This document shows, piece by piece, positions 25,388 through 32,577 of a stretch of 64,000 bases of DNA. The DNA is taken from contig NZ_CP126980.1 of the NCBI RefSeq assembly GCF_030252345.1, positions 3,735,501-3,799,500 of the forward strand, read 5' to 3'. The translations under genes were made by a program, and so were the position numbers. The stretch comes from Actinoplanes oblitus (lineage in GTDB: Bacteria; Actinomycetota; Actinomycetes; Mycobacteriales; Micromonosporaceae). Each line of letters starts with the position of its first letter. The stretch's first letter is position 1. The notes beneath the pieces are model-generated. The model saw only the letters and a list, made by a program, of their open reading frames with translations. It made no database searches and was not told the origin of the DNA.

Positions 25388-25885
25388 ATGCGACCGACCG
25401 AGATCAGTGAGATTCTCGACCGCCCGATCAGCCGGGAGCTCCTCGCCCGGGACCTGCTGCGGATGGCCTACGTCGCCAAGGACGGCACGCCGCGCAACAT
25501 CCCGATCGCGTTCGACTGGAACGGCTCGGAGATCGTCGTCTGCACCACGAAGAACGCGCCGAAGCTGCCCGCTCTGCGCCGCGATCCGGAGGTCGCGCTG
25601 ACCATCGACACCGAGGTGCATCCGCCGAAGATCCTGCTCATCCGGGGCCGCGCCGAGCTGGACGAGGTCGACGGCATCCCGGAGGAGTTCCTGCGGATGA
25701 ACGGCACCTACCGGATGACCGCCGAGCAGCGCGTCGCGTGGGAGGCCGAGATCCGGTCGCTCTACGACGGCATGGTCCGGATCGTCATCACCCCGACCTG
25801 GGTCAAGCTCATCGACTTCGAGACCACCCTGCCCAGCGCGGTCGAGGAGCTGGTCCGGCGGCGAGCCGAGCGCCAGCGCGCCTGA
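25388..25885 (+). CDS. PPOX-class (FMN/F420-binding split-barrel) protein
   Basis: 165 residues from ATG 25388; GAAGGAG lies upstream. Split-barrel landmarks: LRMAYVAKDGTPRNIPIAFD, EIVVCTTKNAPKLPALRRDP and VALTIDTEVHPPKILLIRGR. The family covers pyridoxamine-phosphate-oxidase-like and F420-dependent reductases in actinobacteria. Cofactor cannot be assigned, though the F420-type pattern KNAPKLPALRRDP is suggestive. Ends at a bidirectional hairpin shared with the convergent ABC permease. Confidence 0.8.
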   Translation: MRPTEISEILDRPISRELLARDLLRMAYVAKDGTPRNIPIAFDWNGSEIVVCTTKNAPKLPALRRDPEVALTIDTEVHPPKILLIRGRAELDEVDGIPEEFLRMNGTYRMTAEQRVAWEAEIRSLYDGMVRIVITPTWVKLIDFETTLPSAVEELVRRRAERQRA

Positions 25886-25895
25886 CGGAAAACCA

Positions 25896-25935
25896 CTTTC
25901 CGGTACGCCGGGAGCACTCCCGCCGTACCGGAGAG
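25896..25935. terminator. Bidirectional terminator hairpin built from the dispersed element
   Basis: Arms 25896-25914 and 25917-25935 pair at 17 of 19 positions with a two-base loop; both contain TTCCGGTACG or its complement. It lies between the convergent PPOX gene and the ABC permease, whose stop is two bases beyond. Confidence 0.7.
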
Positions 25936-25936
25936 C

Positions 25937-28192
25937 TCATTCGGTGCGCAGGGCCGTCGCCGTGCGGGTGCCGGCCGCCCAACCGGCCGGCAGCAGGGCG
26001 CCGAGGACCGCGATGACCAGGCCGCCGAGGCCGAACAGCAGCAGCTCGGACGGGGCGTAGATGTCCAGGACCGAGCTCGGCAGGTGGAAGCCGGCGGTGT
26101 GGCCCATCGAGGTCACCGTGGTGCGTTGCAGCAGCACACCGACCGGGGCACCGAGCGCGCCGCCGGCCAGGCCGGTGACCGCGACCGAGGCGATGACCAT
26201 GGTGATGGTCTGCCGCGGGGACATCCCGAGGGCCTTGTGCACGCCCAGGTCGTGGACGCGTTCCCGGGTCTCCAGGACGACCGTGTTGAGCACGCCCAGG
26301 GCGGCGACGGTGACCAGCATCAGGGTCAGCAGGGCGGTCAGCGCGTTGATGATGATCACCTCGTCGGCGGTGCCCCGCTCGTCCACCATGGCGTGCGCCT
26401 CGAGCGGGCGGAGCGTGGCGTCCAGCGCCTCGGCGTACGCGGTGGCGTCGGTGCCCGCCTGGACGCTGACGTGGAACTCCTCGGGCGCGGCGTCCGGGCC
26501 GGCCGCGGTGAGGATCTGCAGGCCGTCGTTCTCGGTGTTGAAGACCTCGCCGACGATGGTGGCGGGGCTCCGCTCGCCGTCCCTGGTCAGCACCACGGTG
26601 TCGCCGACGCTGGTGTGGGTGGCGGTCAGGAACGGGGTCGCCACGACGATCTGTCCCGGCCGGGTGTACCAGTCGCCGGACACCATCCGGTACCCGTCCG
26701 CGCAGGTCGTGCCGGCCATCTCCAGCGTCTGCAGGGAGCCGCTCAACCCGGCCGCGGTCACCTCGCCGTCGGCGACCGCGCAGTAGCCGGCGGTCCCCGG
26801 CTGGGCTGTGATCGCGTCGACGACGGCCGCCGGGTCGGCCGGGGTGCCGTTCCGCTGCCGGCCGCCGCCGGTGGCCGGCGGTGGCCCCGTCCGCCCCATG
26901 CCGACCTCCACGTCACCGTGGCTGTCCGCGGCCTGGATCTGGGTGAGCGAGGCGGCCAGCCCGACCGAGAAGGTGGCCGCGGCGGCCCCGAACGCGATGG
27001 CGACGACTATCGTCGCCGACCGGACCGGGCGGGCGAACGGCTGGGCCAGCCCCAGCGTGACCGGGCGGGGCAGCGGCAGCCGGGCGGTCAGCCGGGCCGC
27101 CCACCGGCCACGGCCCGGCGACGGGGTGCTGCCGACGGCGAGGGCGTCGACGGTACGCAGCCGGCCGGCCCGGGACGCGGCGACCCAGGCCGTGACGGTC
27201 ACCAGGGCGAGGACCCCGGCGAACACGGCCACGTCGAGCCACGGGGTGACGCCGCTGTCGTCCGTACCGTAAAGGTCGTTGGTCTTGGCCAGCACCGGGA
27301 CGGCCAGCAGGTTGCCGGCGACAGTGCCCAGCGCGGCCCCGATCGCCGCCGGGATCAGCGCCCGGCCCAGGTACGCGCGGACCACCTGGTTCGGGGTGAA
27401 GCCGAGCGCCTTGAGGATGCCGATCCGGCGGGTACCGGAGCTGACCGCGCCGGCGATCACGTTCCCCACGATCAGTACCGCCATCACCAGGCCGAGCACG
27501 CCGAAGGCGATCAGGAAGGGTACGAACAGCGCGGCGTCGCCGGCGGCCCGCTGCCGGGTGGTCAGCCAGGAGCGGGAGGAGGTCAGAGCGTCCGTCGTGA
27601 TCCCGGCCAGGACCGCGTCCACCTGGTCGGCGGTGCCGGCTTCGGTCAGCCGGTACAACATCTGATAGCCGGTCGGGACGATCTGTTCCGGGACCACCCA
27701 GCCGTCCGCGGTCTCGCTGACCGACCTCGCCAGGCCGACCACGACGAGGTCCGGGTTCCGCCACACCGCGCCGATCGCCCGCGACCGCATGCCCTCCGTC
27801 CGGCCGTCGCTGAACAGCACCACCTCGCCGGGCCTGGTGGCCCACCGGCCCTTGAGCAGCGTGACATCGTCCACCCCGCCGGTCGGCTGGGGCCGGCCGA
27901 CCACGGTCATCGGGAACGGCCGGCCGTGGTCGTCGACCGGGCTGATCGACGCGGTCGGGAACGGGCCGGCGGCCGCGGACACCCCGGCGGCGTGCGCGGA
28001 CGCGGCCACCTGGGCCGCGGTGGTCCGGCCGGCGTCGAACCCGGCGATCAGGTGGGCGCCGTTCTGCTGGTCGAAGGCGCGGTCGAACGGCGCGGTGGAG
28101 GCGACCAGCAGGGTCCCGCCGAGCACCGACGCGGACACCGCGATCAGCACGACCAGGGCGATCACCACGGTCTGCACGCGGCGGCGGCTCAT
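25937..28192 (-). CDS. FtsX-like ABC transporter permease
   Basis: 751 residues from ATG 28192, which overlaps the ATPase stop as ATGA (ATG 28201 also possible). Two FtsX-type units: an N-terminal helix, a large MacB-like extracellular domain, then three helices (about 235-340), and again a helix near 390, a second outer domain (~440-620) and three C-terminal helices. RIGILKALGFTPNQVVRAYL and DLGVHKALGMSPRQTITMVI are the paired coupling-helix motifs. Type VII exporters of this kind expel peptides or lipids or act mechanically with a two-component sensor. One lies divergently next door. Confidence 0.9.
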   Translation of the reverse strand: MSRRRVQTVVIALVVLIAVSASVLGGTLLVASTAPFDRAFDQQNGAHLIAGFDAGRTTAAQVAASAHAAGVSAAAGPFPTASISPVDDHGRPFPMTVVGRPQPTGGVDDVTLLKGRWATRPGEVVLFSDGRTEGMRSRAIGAVWRNPDLVVVGLARSVSETADGWVVPEQIVPTGYQMLYRLTEAGTADQVDAVLAGITTDALTSSRSWLTTRQRAAGDAALFVPFLIAFGVLGLVMAVLIVGNVIAGAVSSGTRRIGILKALGFTPNQVVRAYLGRALIPAAIGAALGTVAGNLLAVPVLAKTNDLYGTDDSGVTPWLDVAVFAGVLALVTVTAWVAASRAGRLRTVDALAVGSTPSPGRGRWAARLTARLPLPRPVTLGLAQPFARPVRSATIVVAIAFGAAAATFSVGLAASLTQIQAADSHGDVEVGMGRTGPPPATGGGRQRNGTPADPAAVVDAITAQPGTAGYCAVADGEVTAAGLSGSLQTLEMAGTTCADGYRMVSGDWYTRPGQIVVATPFLTATHTSVGDTVVLTRDGERSPATIVGEVFNTENDGLQILTAAGPDAAPEEFHVSVQAGTDATAYAEALDATLRPLEAHAMVDERGTADEVIIINALTALLTLMLVTVAALGVLNTVVLETRERVHDLGVHKALGMSPRQTITMVIASVAVTGLAGGALGAPVGVLLQRTTVTSMGHTAGFHLPSSVLDIYAPSELLLFGLGGLVIAVLGALLPAGWAAGTRTATALRTE

Positions 28193-28851
28193 CCCGCGCA
28201 TCGGACCCGCCCGTCGATCAGCTCGACGGTCCGCGTCGCGCACGACCTGGCCAGCGCCAGGTCGTGGGTGACCAGCAGGATGGTCTGGCCCTCCCGGTGC
28301 AACTCCCGCAGCAGCCGCTGGACGTCCTCGCCGGACGCGGTGTCCAGCGCGCCGGTCGGCTCGTCGGCCAGCAGCAGCGCAGGCCGGTTGACCAGCGCCC
28401 TGGCCACCGCGACCCGCTGCCGCTCGCCGCCGGACAGCCGCCCCGGATAGGCCCCGGCGTGCCGGTCGACGCCCAGCGTGCCGAGCAGTTCCCGGGCCCG
28501 GCGCCGGGCGGCGCCCCGGGTCATCCCGGACAGCTGCGCGGGCAGCATCACGTTGTCCGCGACGGTCAGGTCGTCGAGCAGGTTGAAGAACTGGAAGACC
28601 AGGCCGATCCGGGCCCGCCGGTAGCGTGCCGAGCCGGCCTCGCCGAGCTGGTCGACCCGGACACCGTCCACGGTGACCGTGCCGCGGCTGGGCCGGTCCA
28701 GGCCGGCGATCAGGTTCAGCATCGTCGACTTGCCGCTGCCGGACGGGCCGAGGATCGCCACCGCCTCGCCGGTCGTGACGGTCAGGTCCACGTCCCGTAG
28801 GGCGGGCGGTCCGTCGCCGTAGCTTCTGGTCACTTCGCGCAGCTCAATCAT
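28189..28851 (-). CDS. ABC transporter ATPase (MacB/LolD type)
   Basis: 220 residues from ATG 28851. Walker A GPSGSGKST, Q-loop LVFQFFNLLDDLTV, signature LSGGERQRVAVARAL, Walker B ALLLADEPTGALD and switch His in LLVTHDLA are all intact. It powers the FtsX-like permease encoded four bases into its own stop. Expression probably depends on the divergent histidine kinase/response regulator pair, whose start lies about 150 bases away. Confidence 0.93.
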   Translation of the reverse strand: MIELREVTRSYGDGPPALRDVDLTVTTGEAVAILGPSGSGKSTMLNLIAGLDRPSRGTVTVDGVRVDQLGEAGSARYRRARIGLVFQFFNLLDDLTVADNVMLPAQLSGMTRGAARRRARELLGTLGVDRHAGAYPGRLSGGERQRVAVARALVNRPALLLADEPTGALDTASGEDVQRLLRELHREGQTILLVTHDLALARSCATRTVELIDGRVRCAG

Positions 28852-28990
28852 GGTGCTCGACGCTAGGGCCGGGCCCGGGCCGGGCGCGTCGGCCGGGAGA
28901 GGCATCTTGACCACACCGTCGGGACGAGACGGACCGGGGTCATCCTCGAGGTGTAGTCCACTGGTGGACGCGGTGGCCCGGATCGACGGC

Positions 28991-28996
28991 GATAAT
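28991..28996 (+). promoter_or_regulatory. -10 box for leaderless kinase transcript
   Basis: GATAAT sits six bases before GTG 29003, which has no ribosome site. A TGGACG at 28965-28970 is a weak -35 candidate with 20-bp spacing. Confidence 0.4.
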
Positions 28997-29002
28997 GGTC
29001 CG

Positions 29003-30202
29003 GTGCTCCGAAGGTTGTTGCGTCGCGACGGCACGCTGCCCCGGCTCTCCCGGCGCGGCCAGGTGTTCGACGTGCTCGTGGCGGCGTCCCTCATGCTCGC
29101 CGCGATCTCGGCCGGTGACCAGGACGCCCCGCGGGTCGAGCGGATCCCCGGCCCGGCCCGCGAGTTGTTCGTGCCGCTCGACCACCACGAGGAGCGGTTC
29201 CTGGTGCTCGGCCTGCTGCTCGTGGTGGCGCCCCTGGCGTTCCGCCGGCGGCGGCCGCTGACCGTGCTGTGGCTGGTGCTGGCCACCCTGCCGGGGCTGG
29301 TCGACAACGACGCGGCGCTGCGGGTGTCCTTCTACGCCTGCGTGATCGCCGGCTACACCGCCGCCGTCTACAGCCCGTACCGGATCCTCGCCCTGGCCAG
29401 CCTGCCGGTCGCGATGCTGTTCTACAGCGGCGCCGAGGACGGGGCGCCGACCGTGCCACCCGGTTTCGTCCCGGTGCTGATCCTGGGCGCGATCGCCGTC
29501 GCGGCCGACGGCCTGCGCCGCTGGAAACACCGGGCCGCCGAGCTGGAACGCGACCAGGCGGCGGCCCTGCGCCGCGCCGCCGGGCAGGAGCGCGCCCGGA
29601 TCGCCAGGGAGCTGCACGACGTGGTGACCCACAACGTCAGCGTGATGGTGATCCAGGCCGGCGCCGCCCGCAAGGTGCTGGACGCCTCGCCGGAGCAGGC
29701 CCGGGAGGCGCTGCTCGCGATCGAGAGCGGCGGGCGGGCCGCGATGACCGAGCTGCGGCACGTGATGGGCCTGCTCACCATGGACGACGCCGGCCCGGGT
29801 GCCGACCTCGCGCCGCAGCCCGGCCTGGACCGGCTGGACGCGCTGATCGCGCGGGTCGCCGGCAGCGGCGTGCCGGTCACGCTGACCACTGCCGGCCGGC
29901 CCCGCCCGATGCCGGCCGGTGTCGAGCTGGCCGCCTACCGAGTGGTGCAGGAGGCGCTGACCAACACGGTGAAGCACGCGGCCGGGTCCACCGCGACGGT
30001 GCACGTCGACTACCGGCCCGACCAGCTGCGGGTCCGGATCACCGACACCGGCGGCACGTCCCGGCCGGCCGCTACCGGTGGCGGGCACGGCCTGATCGGG
30101 CTGCGGGAGCGTCTCGCGGTCTACGGCGGCACCCTGGCGGCCGGTCCCCGGCTGACCGGCGGGTACCGGGTGGACGCCGCGATCCCGCTGGCGGCGTCGT
30201 GA
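29003..30202 (+). CDS. Sensor histidine kinase, HisKA_3 (NarL-partner) type
   Basis: 399 residues from GTG 29003. An N-terminal membrane block of about five helices (residues ~25-165) precedes a short coiled coil and the dimerisation motif ARIARELHDVVTHNVSVMVI, with phospho-acceptor H205. The ATPase domain has the N-box EALTNTVKHA and GGGHGLIGLRERL. There is little extracellular sequence, as in kinases that sense membrane stress or work with an ABC transporter. The stop overlaps the regulator start (GTGA). Confidence 0.92.
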   Translation: MLRRLLRRDGTLPRLSRRGQVFDVLVAASLMLAAISAGDQDAPRVERIPGPARELFVPLDHHEERFLVLGLLLVVAPLAFRRRRPLTVLWLVLATLPGLVDNDAALRVSFYACVIAGYTAAVYSPYRILALASLPVAMLFYSGAEDGAPTVPPGFVPVLILGAIAVAADGLRRWKHRAAELERDQAAALRRAAGQERARIARELHDVVTHNVSVMVIQAGAARKVLDASPEQAREALLAIESGGRAAMTELRHVMGLLTMDDAGPGADLAPQPGLDRLDALIARVAGSGVPVTLTTAGRPRPMPAGVELAAYRVVQEALTNTVKHAAGSTATVHVDYRPDQLRVRITDTGGTSRPAATGGGHGLIGLRERLAVYGGTLAAGPRLTGGYRVDAAIPLAAS

Positions 30203-30855
30203 GCCTGCGCGTGGTGGTGGCCGACGACCAGGCGCTGGTGCGGGCCGGTTTCCGGATGATCCTGACCGCCGACGGCATCGACGTGGTCGCCGAGGCCACC
30301 GACGGCGCCGAGGCGGTCGACGCCGTCCGCCGTACCCGCCCCGACGTCGTCCTGATGGACATCCGGATGCCGGAGCTGGACGGCCTGGAGGCGACCCGCC
30401 GCATCCTGACCGGCGCCGCCGACGCACCCCGCGTGATCATGCTGACCACCTTCGACCTGGACCATTACGTGTACGCGGCGCTCACCGCCGGCGCCAGCGG
30501 CTTCCTGCTCAAGGACGTCACCCCGGAGCACCTGGTCGCCGCCGTCCGGATGGTCCGCTCCGGGGACGCCCTGCTGGCCCCGGCGATCACCCGCCGCCTG
30601 GTCGAGCGATTCGCCCAGCGCGAGACCGGCCCGGCCGCCGGCCACCGCGAGCTGGGCACGCTCACCGCACGCGAGCTGGAGGTGCTGCGGCTGCTGGCCC
30701 AGGGCCTGAGCAACGCCGAACTGGCCGCACGCCTGCACCTCTCCGAGGCGACGGTGAAAACCCACGTCGCCCGGATCCTCGCCAAGCTCGGCTTGCGCGA
30801 CCGGGTGCAGGCGGTCGTCCTCGCCTACCGCACCGGCCTGGTCACCGCCGCGTGA
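30199..30855 (+). CDS. NarL/FixJ family response regulator
   Basis: 218 residues from GTG 30199. The receiver domain has the acidic pair in VVVADDQALV, phospho-acceptor D54 in VVLMDIRMPELDG and Lys in FLLKDVTPE. The LuxR-type HTH is LTARELEVLRLLAQGLSNAE followed by LHLSEATVKTHVARILAKLG. Coupled to the kinase at 29003. Likely target: the divergent ABC exporter operon. The dispersed element follows six bases after its stop. Confidence 0.93.
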   Translation: MSLRVVVADDQALVRAGFRMILTADGIDVVAEATDGAEAVDAVRRTRPDVVLMDIRMPELDGLEATRRILTGAADAPRVIMLTTFDLDHYVYAALTAGASGFLLKDVTPEHLVAAVRMVRSGDALLAPAITRRLVERFAQRETGPAAGHRELGTLTARELEVLRLLAQGLSNAELAARLHLSEATVKTHVARILAKLGLRDRVQAVVLAYRTGLVTAA

Positions 30856-30861
30856 AACCGC

Positions 30862-30893
30862 TTCACGGTACGCTCGCCGCCCTCGCCTATGCT
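30862..30893 (+). promoter_or_regulatory. Candidate retron promoter
   Basis: TTCACG (30862-30867) and TATGCT (30888-30893) resemble -35 and -10 boxes with 20-bp spacing. The predicted start point, about 30900, falls within two bases of the first arm of the inverted repeat that bounds the predicted retron RNA. Confidence 0.45.
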
Positions 30894-30894
30894 G

Positions 30895-31074
30895 GCCCGA
30901 TGGCAGCGTGTCCCGAGCTGGCCGTCGCCCGCCGTTCTCGGCGGCGAGGGCTCTTCGGGGTACCCCCGAGGACGTTTGCTTGACCACCGCGGCACACCGC
31001 CGGCGCGCTATCGCGCTTCGCGCGAGCCGGCGCAGGCACGACCGGGCATCGTCGGGGCACGCTGCCGCCCGGGC
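30895..31074 (+). ncRNA. Predicted retron msr-msd RNA
   Basis: The leader of the reverse transcriptase gene is bounded by a 15-bp inverted repeat: GGCAGCGTGTCCCGA at 30902-30916 and TCGGGGCACGCTGCC at 31052-31066 (14 Watson-Crick pairs plus one G-U), extended by GCCC/GGGC outside a small internal loop. Inside are three GC-rich hairpins: 30921-30951 (TTCT loop), 30953-30971 (8-bp stem, TAC loop) and 30998-31032 (7+4 bp stem). This is the a1/a2-bounded layout of retron RNAs. An AGC directly after the first arm (30916-30918) offers a branching G at 30917. Size 165-180 nt is normal. Covariation is needed for proof. Confidence 0.6.
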
Positions 31075-31117
31075 GTGGTATTCGCCCCGCAAGCAGGCGC
31101 CGTCCCGGGTCGCCGGC

Positions 31118-32341
31118 GTGCTGGCCGACGCGCTGCTGACCACCGGCTGGCAGGCCGGCGACATGATCGCGGCGGTGCGCGCGGTGGTGCCGGGCCGCCC
31201 GGCGTGGGCGCGGCGCCTGGTCGGCACGGTGCTGCTGGCCTACCCGCGGGCGCCCGCCGACCGGCCCCGGGAGTTGCGCCGCTTCCTGTCCTCGGTGAGC
31301 CGCGTGCCCCGGGTGGCGGTGCGGCTGCGGCTGGTGGCGCCGGCCCGGGTCGTACGCATGCGGTGGGGTGTTCCGCCGATCGGCGACCTCGCCGCCCTGG
31401 CCGCGTTCCTCGGCGTGGACGGCGACGCGCTGGACTGGTTCGCCGACCGCCGGGAGATCAACCGCCAGGCCCGCGACGAGAAGCTGCGCCACTACCGGTA
31501 CCGGTGGCTCCGGCACCGGCTGATCGAGGCGCCGAAGCAGCGGTTGCGCACCATGCAGCGGCAGGTGCTCGACGAGATCCTGTCGGCGGTGCCGGTCCAC
31601 GACGGCGTACACGGTTTCGTGCCCGGCCGGGGAGTGCACACCTTCGCCGCGGCGCACGCCGGCCACGCCGTGCTGGTGAGCCTGGACCTGCGCGCGTTCT
31701 TCTCCAGCATCACCGCGGCCCGGATCTACGGGCTGTTCCACGGCATGGGCTATCCGGAGCCGGTCGCGCACGCGCTGACCGCGTTGACCACGACCAGCAC
31801 GCCCGCCCAAGTCCTGCGCGCCGCGTCCGATGCGCACCTCGCCGCGCTGCTGCGCCGGCCGCACCTGCCGCAGGGCGCGCCGACGTCGCCGGCCCTGGCC
31901 AACCTGTGCGCGTTCCGCCTGGACCGGCGGCTGAGCGCCCTGGCCACGCGCTTCGGCCTGACCTACGCCCGCTACGCGGACGACCTGGCCTTCTCCGGCG
32001 ATCGCCAGCCGGCCGCTCTGGTGCCGCTGGTCAGCCGGATCGTCGAGGACGAGGGGTTCCGGCTGCACCCGCACAAGACCCGGGTGCGCCGCCAGTCCCA
32101 GCGGCAGTCCCTGGCCGGCCTGGTGGTCAACACCCGCCCCGCCGTGTCGCGCGCGGACTACGACCGGCTGCGCGCGATCCTGCACGACGCCGCGGTCAAC
32201 GGCCTCGCGGCGGCGAACCGCGACAACCATCCCGACTTCGCCGCGCACCTGGCCGGCCGCGTGGCGTGGCTGTCCCACCGCCACCCGTCCCGGGCGGCCA
32301 AGCTCCACGCGCTGCTGGACCGAGCCCGATCGGAAGGCTGA
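31118..32341 (+). CDS. Retron-type reverse transcriptase
   Basis: 407 residues from GTG 31118; the frame is open back to GTG 30908, but that part lies inside the predicted retron RNA and has weaker GC3 bias. Reverse transcriptase motifs in order (numbered from 31118): RLIEAPKQRLRTMQR (~135-148), VLVSLDLRAFFSSI with catalytic D190, LPQGAPTSPALANL (~250-262), ARYADDLAFSG with D288/D289, HPHKTRV and LAGLVVN (~332-338, the place of the retron VTG segment). No maturase, endonuclease or integrase domain, so not a group II intron or LTR element. Residues 1-90 precede the usual core and are not recognised. Family role: makes branched msDNA, usually in anti-phage defence. Confidence 0.85.
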   Translation: MLADALLTTGWQAGDMIAAVRAVVPGRPAWARRLVGTVLLAYPRAPADRPRELRRFLSSVSRVPRVAVRLRLVAPARVVRMRWGVPPIGDLAALAAFLGVDGDALDWFADRREINRQARDEKLRHYRYRWLRHRLIEAPKQRLRTMQRQVLDEILSAVPVHDGVHGFVPGRGVHTFAAAHAGHAVLVSLDLRAFFSSITAARIYGLFHGMGYPEPVAHALTALTTTSTPAQVLRAASDAHLAALLRRPHLPQGAPTSPALANLCAFRLDRRLSALATRFGLTYARYADDLAFSGDRQPAALVPLVSRIVEDEGFRLHPHKTRVRRQSQRQSLAGLVVNTRPAVSRADYDRLRAILHDAAVNGLAAANRDNHPDFAAHLAGRVAWLSHRHPSRAAKLHALLDRARSEG

Positions 32342-32577
32342 CGGACCCGATCGTCACCACCGTGGTTCGACGATCGTGGCCGTGGCCGTGGCCGTGGCAA
32401 CCTCTCCGGCAGCGTCTCGGTGATCCAGGCCCTGCTGCCGACGGCGCACAGCCGAATCTTCGACACCGGACGCCCGGGAGGAGCGACCTCGGGCGAGCGC
32501 GGGGGTCTTCGCCACACCACGGGTTTCCTCAGGAACGCGGTGCGGCAGCCGATGGCGACGACGTGCGGCGGGAGACG

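Noticed and set aside
31118..32341. Group II intron or diversity-generating retroelement
   Set aside because: No maturase or endonuclease domain, no intron RNA domains V/VI and no template/variable repeat pair beside the gene.
32372..32400. CGTGGC hexamer repeat after the reverse transcriptase
   Set aside because: Four short units only; no structure or coding meaning evident.
30889..32577. Single 1292-codon plus frame linking the retron leader to the GGDEF-EAL protein
   Set aside because: In the reverse transcriptase region it is the wrong frame; the GGDEF-EAL protein has its own ribosome site at 32578.
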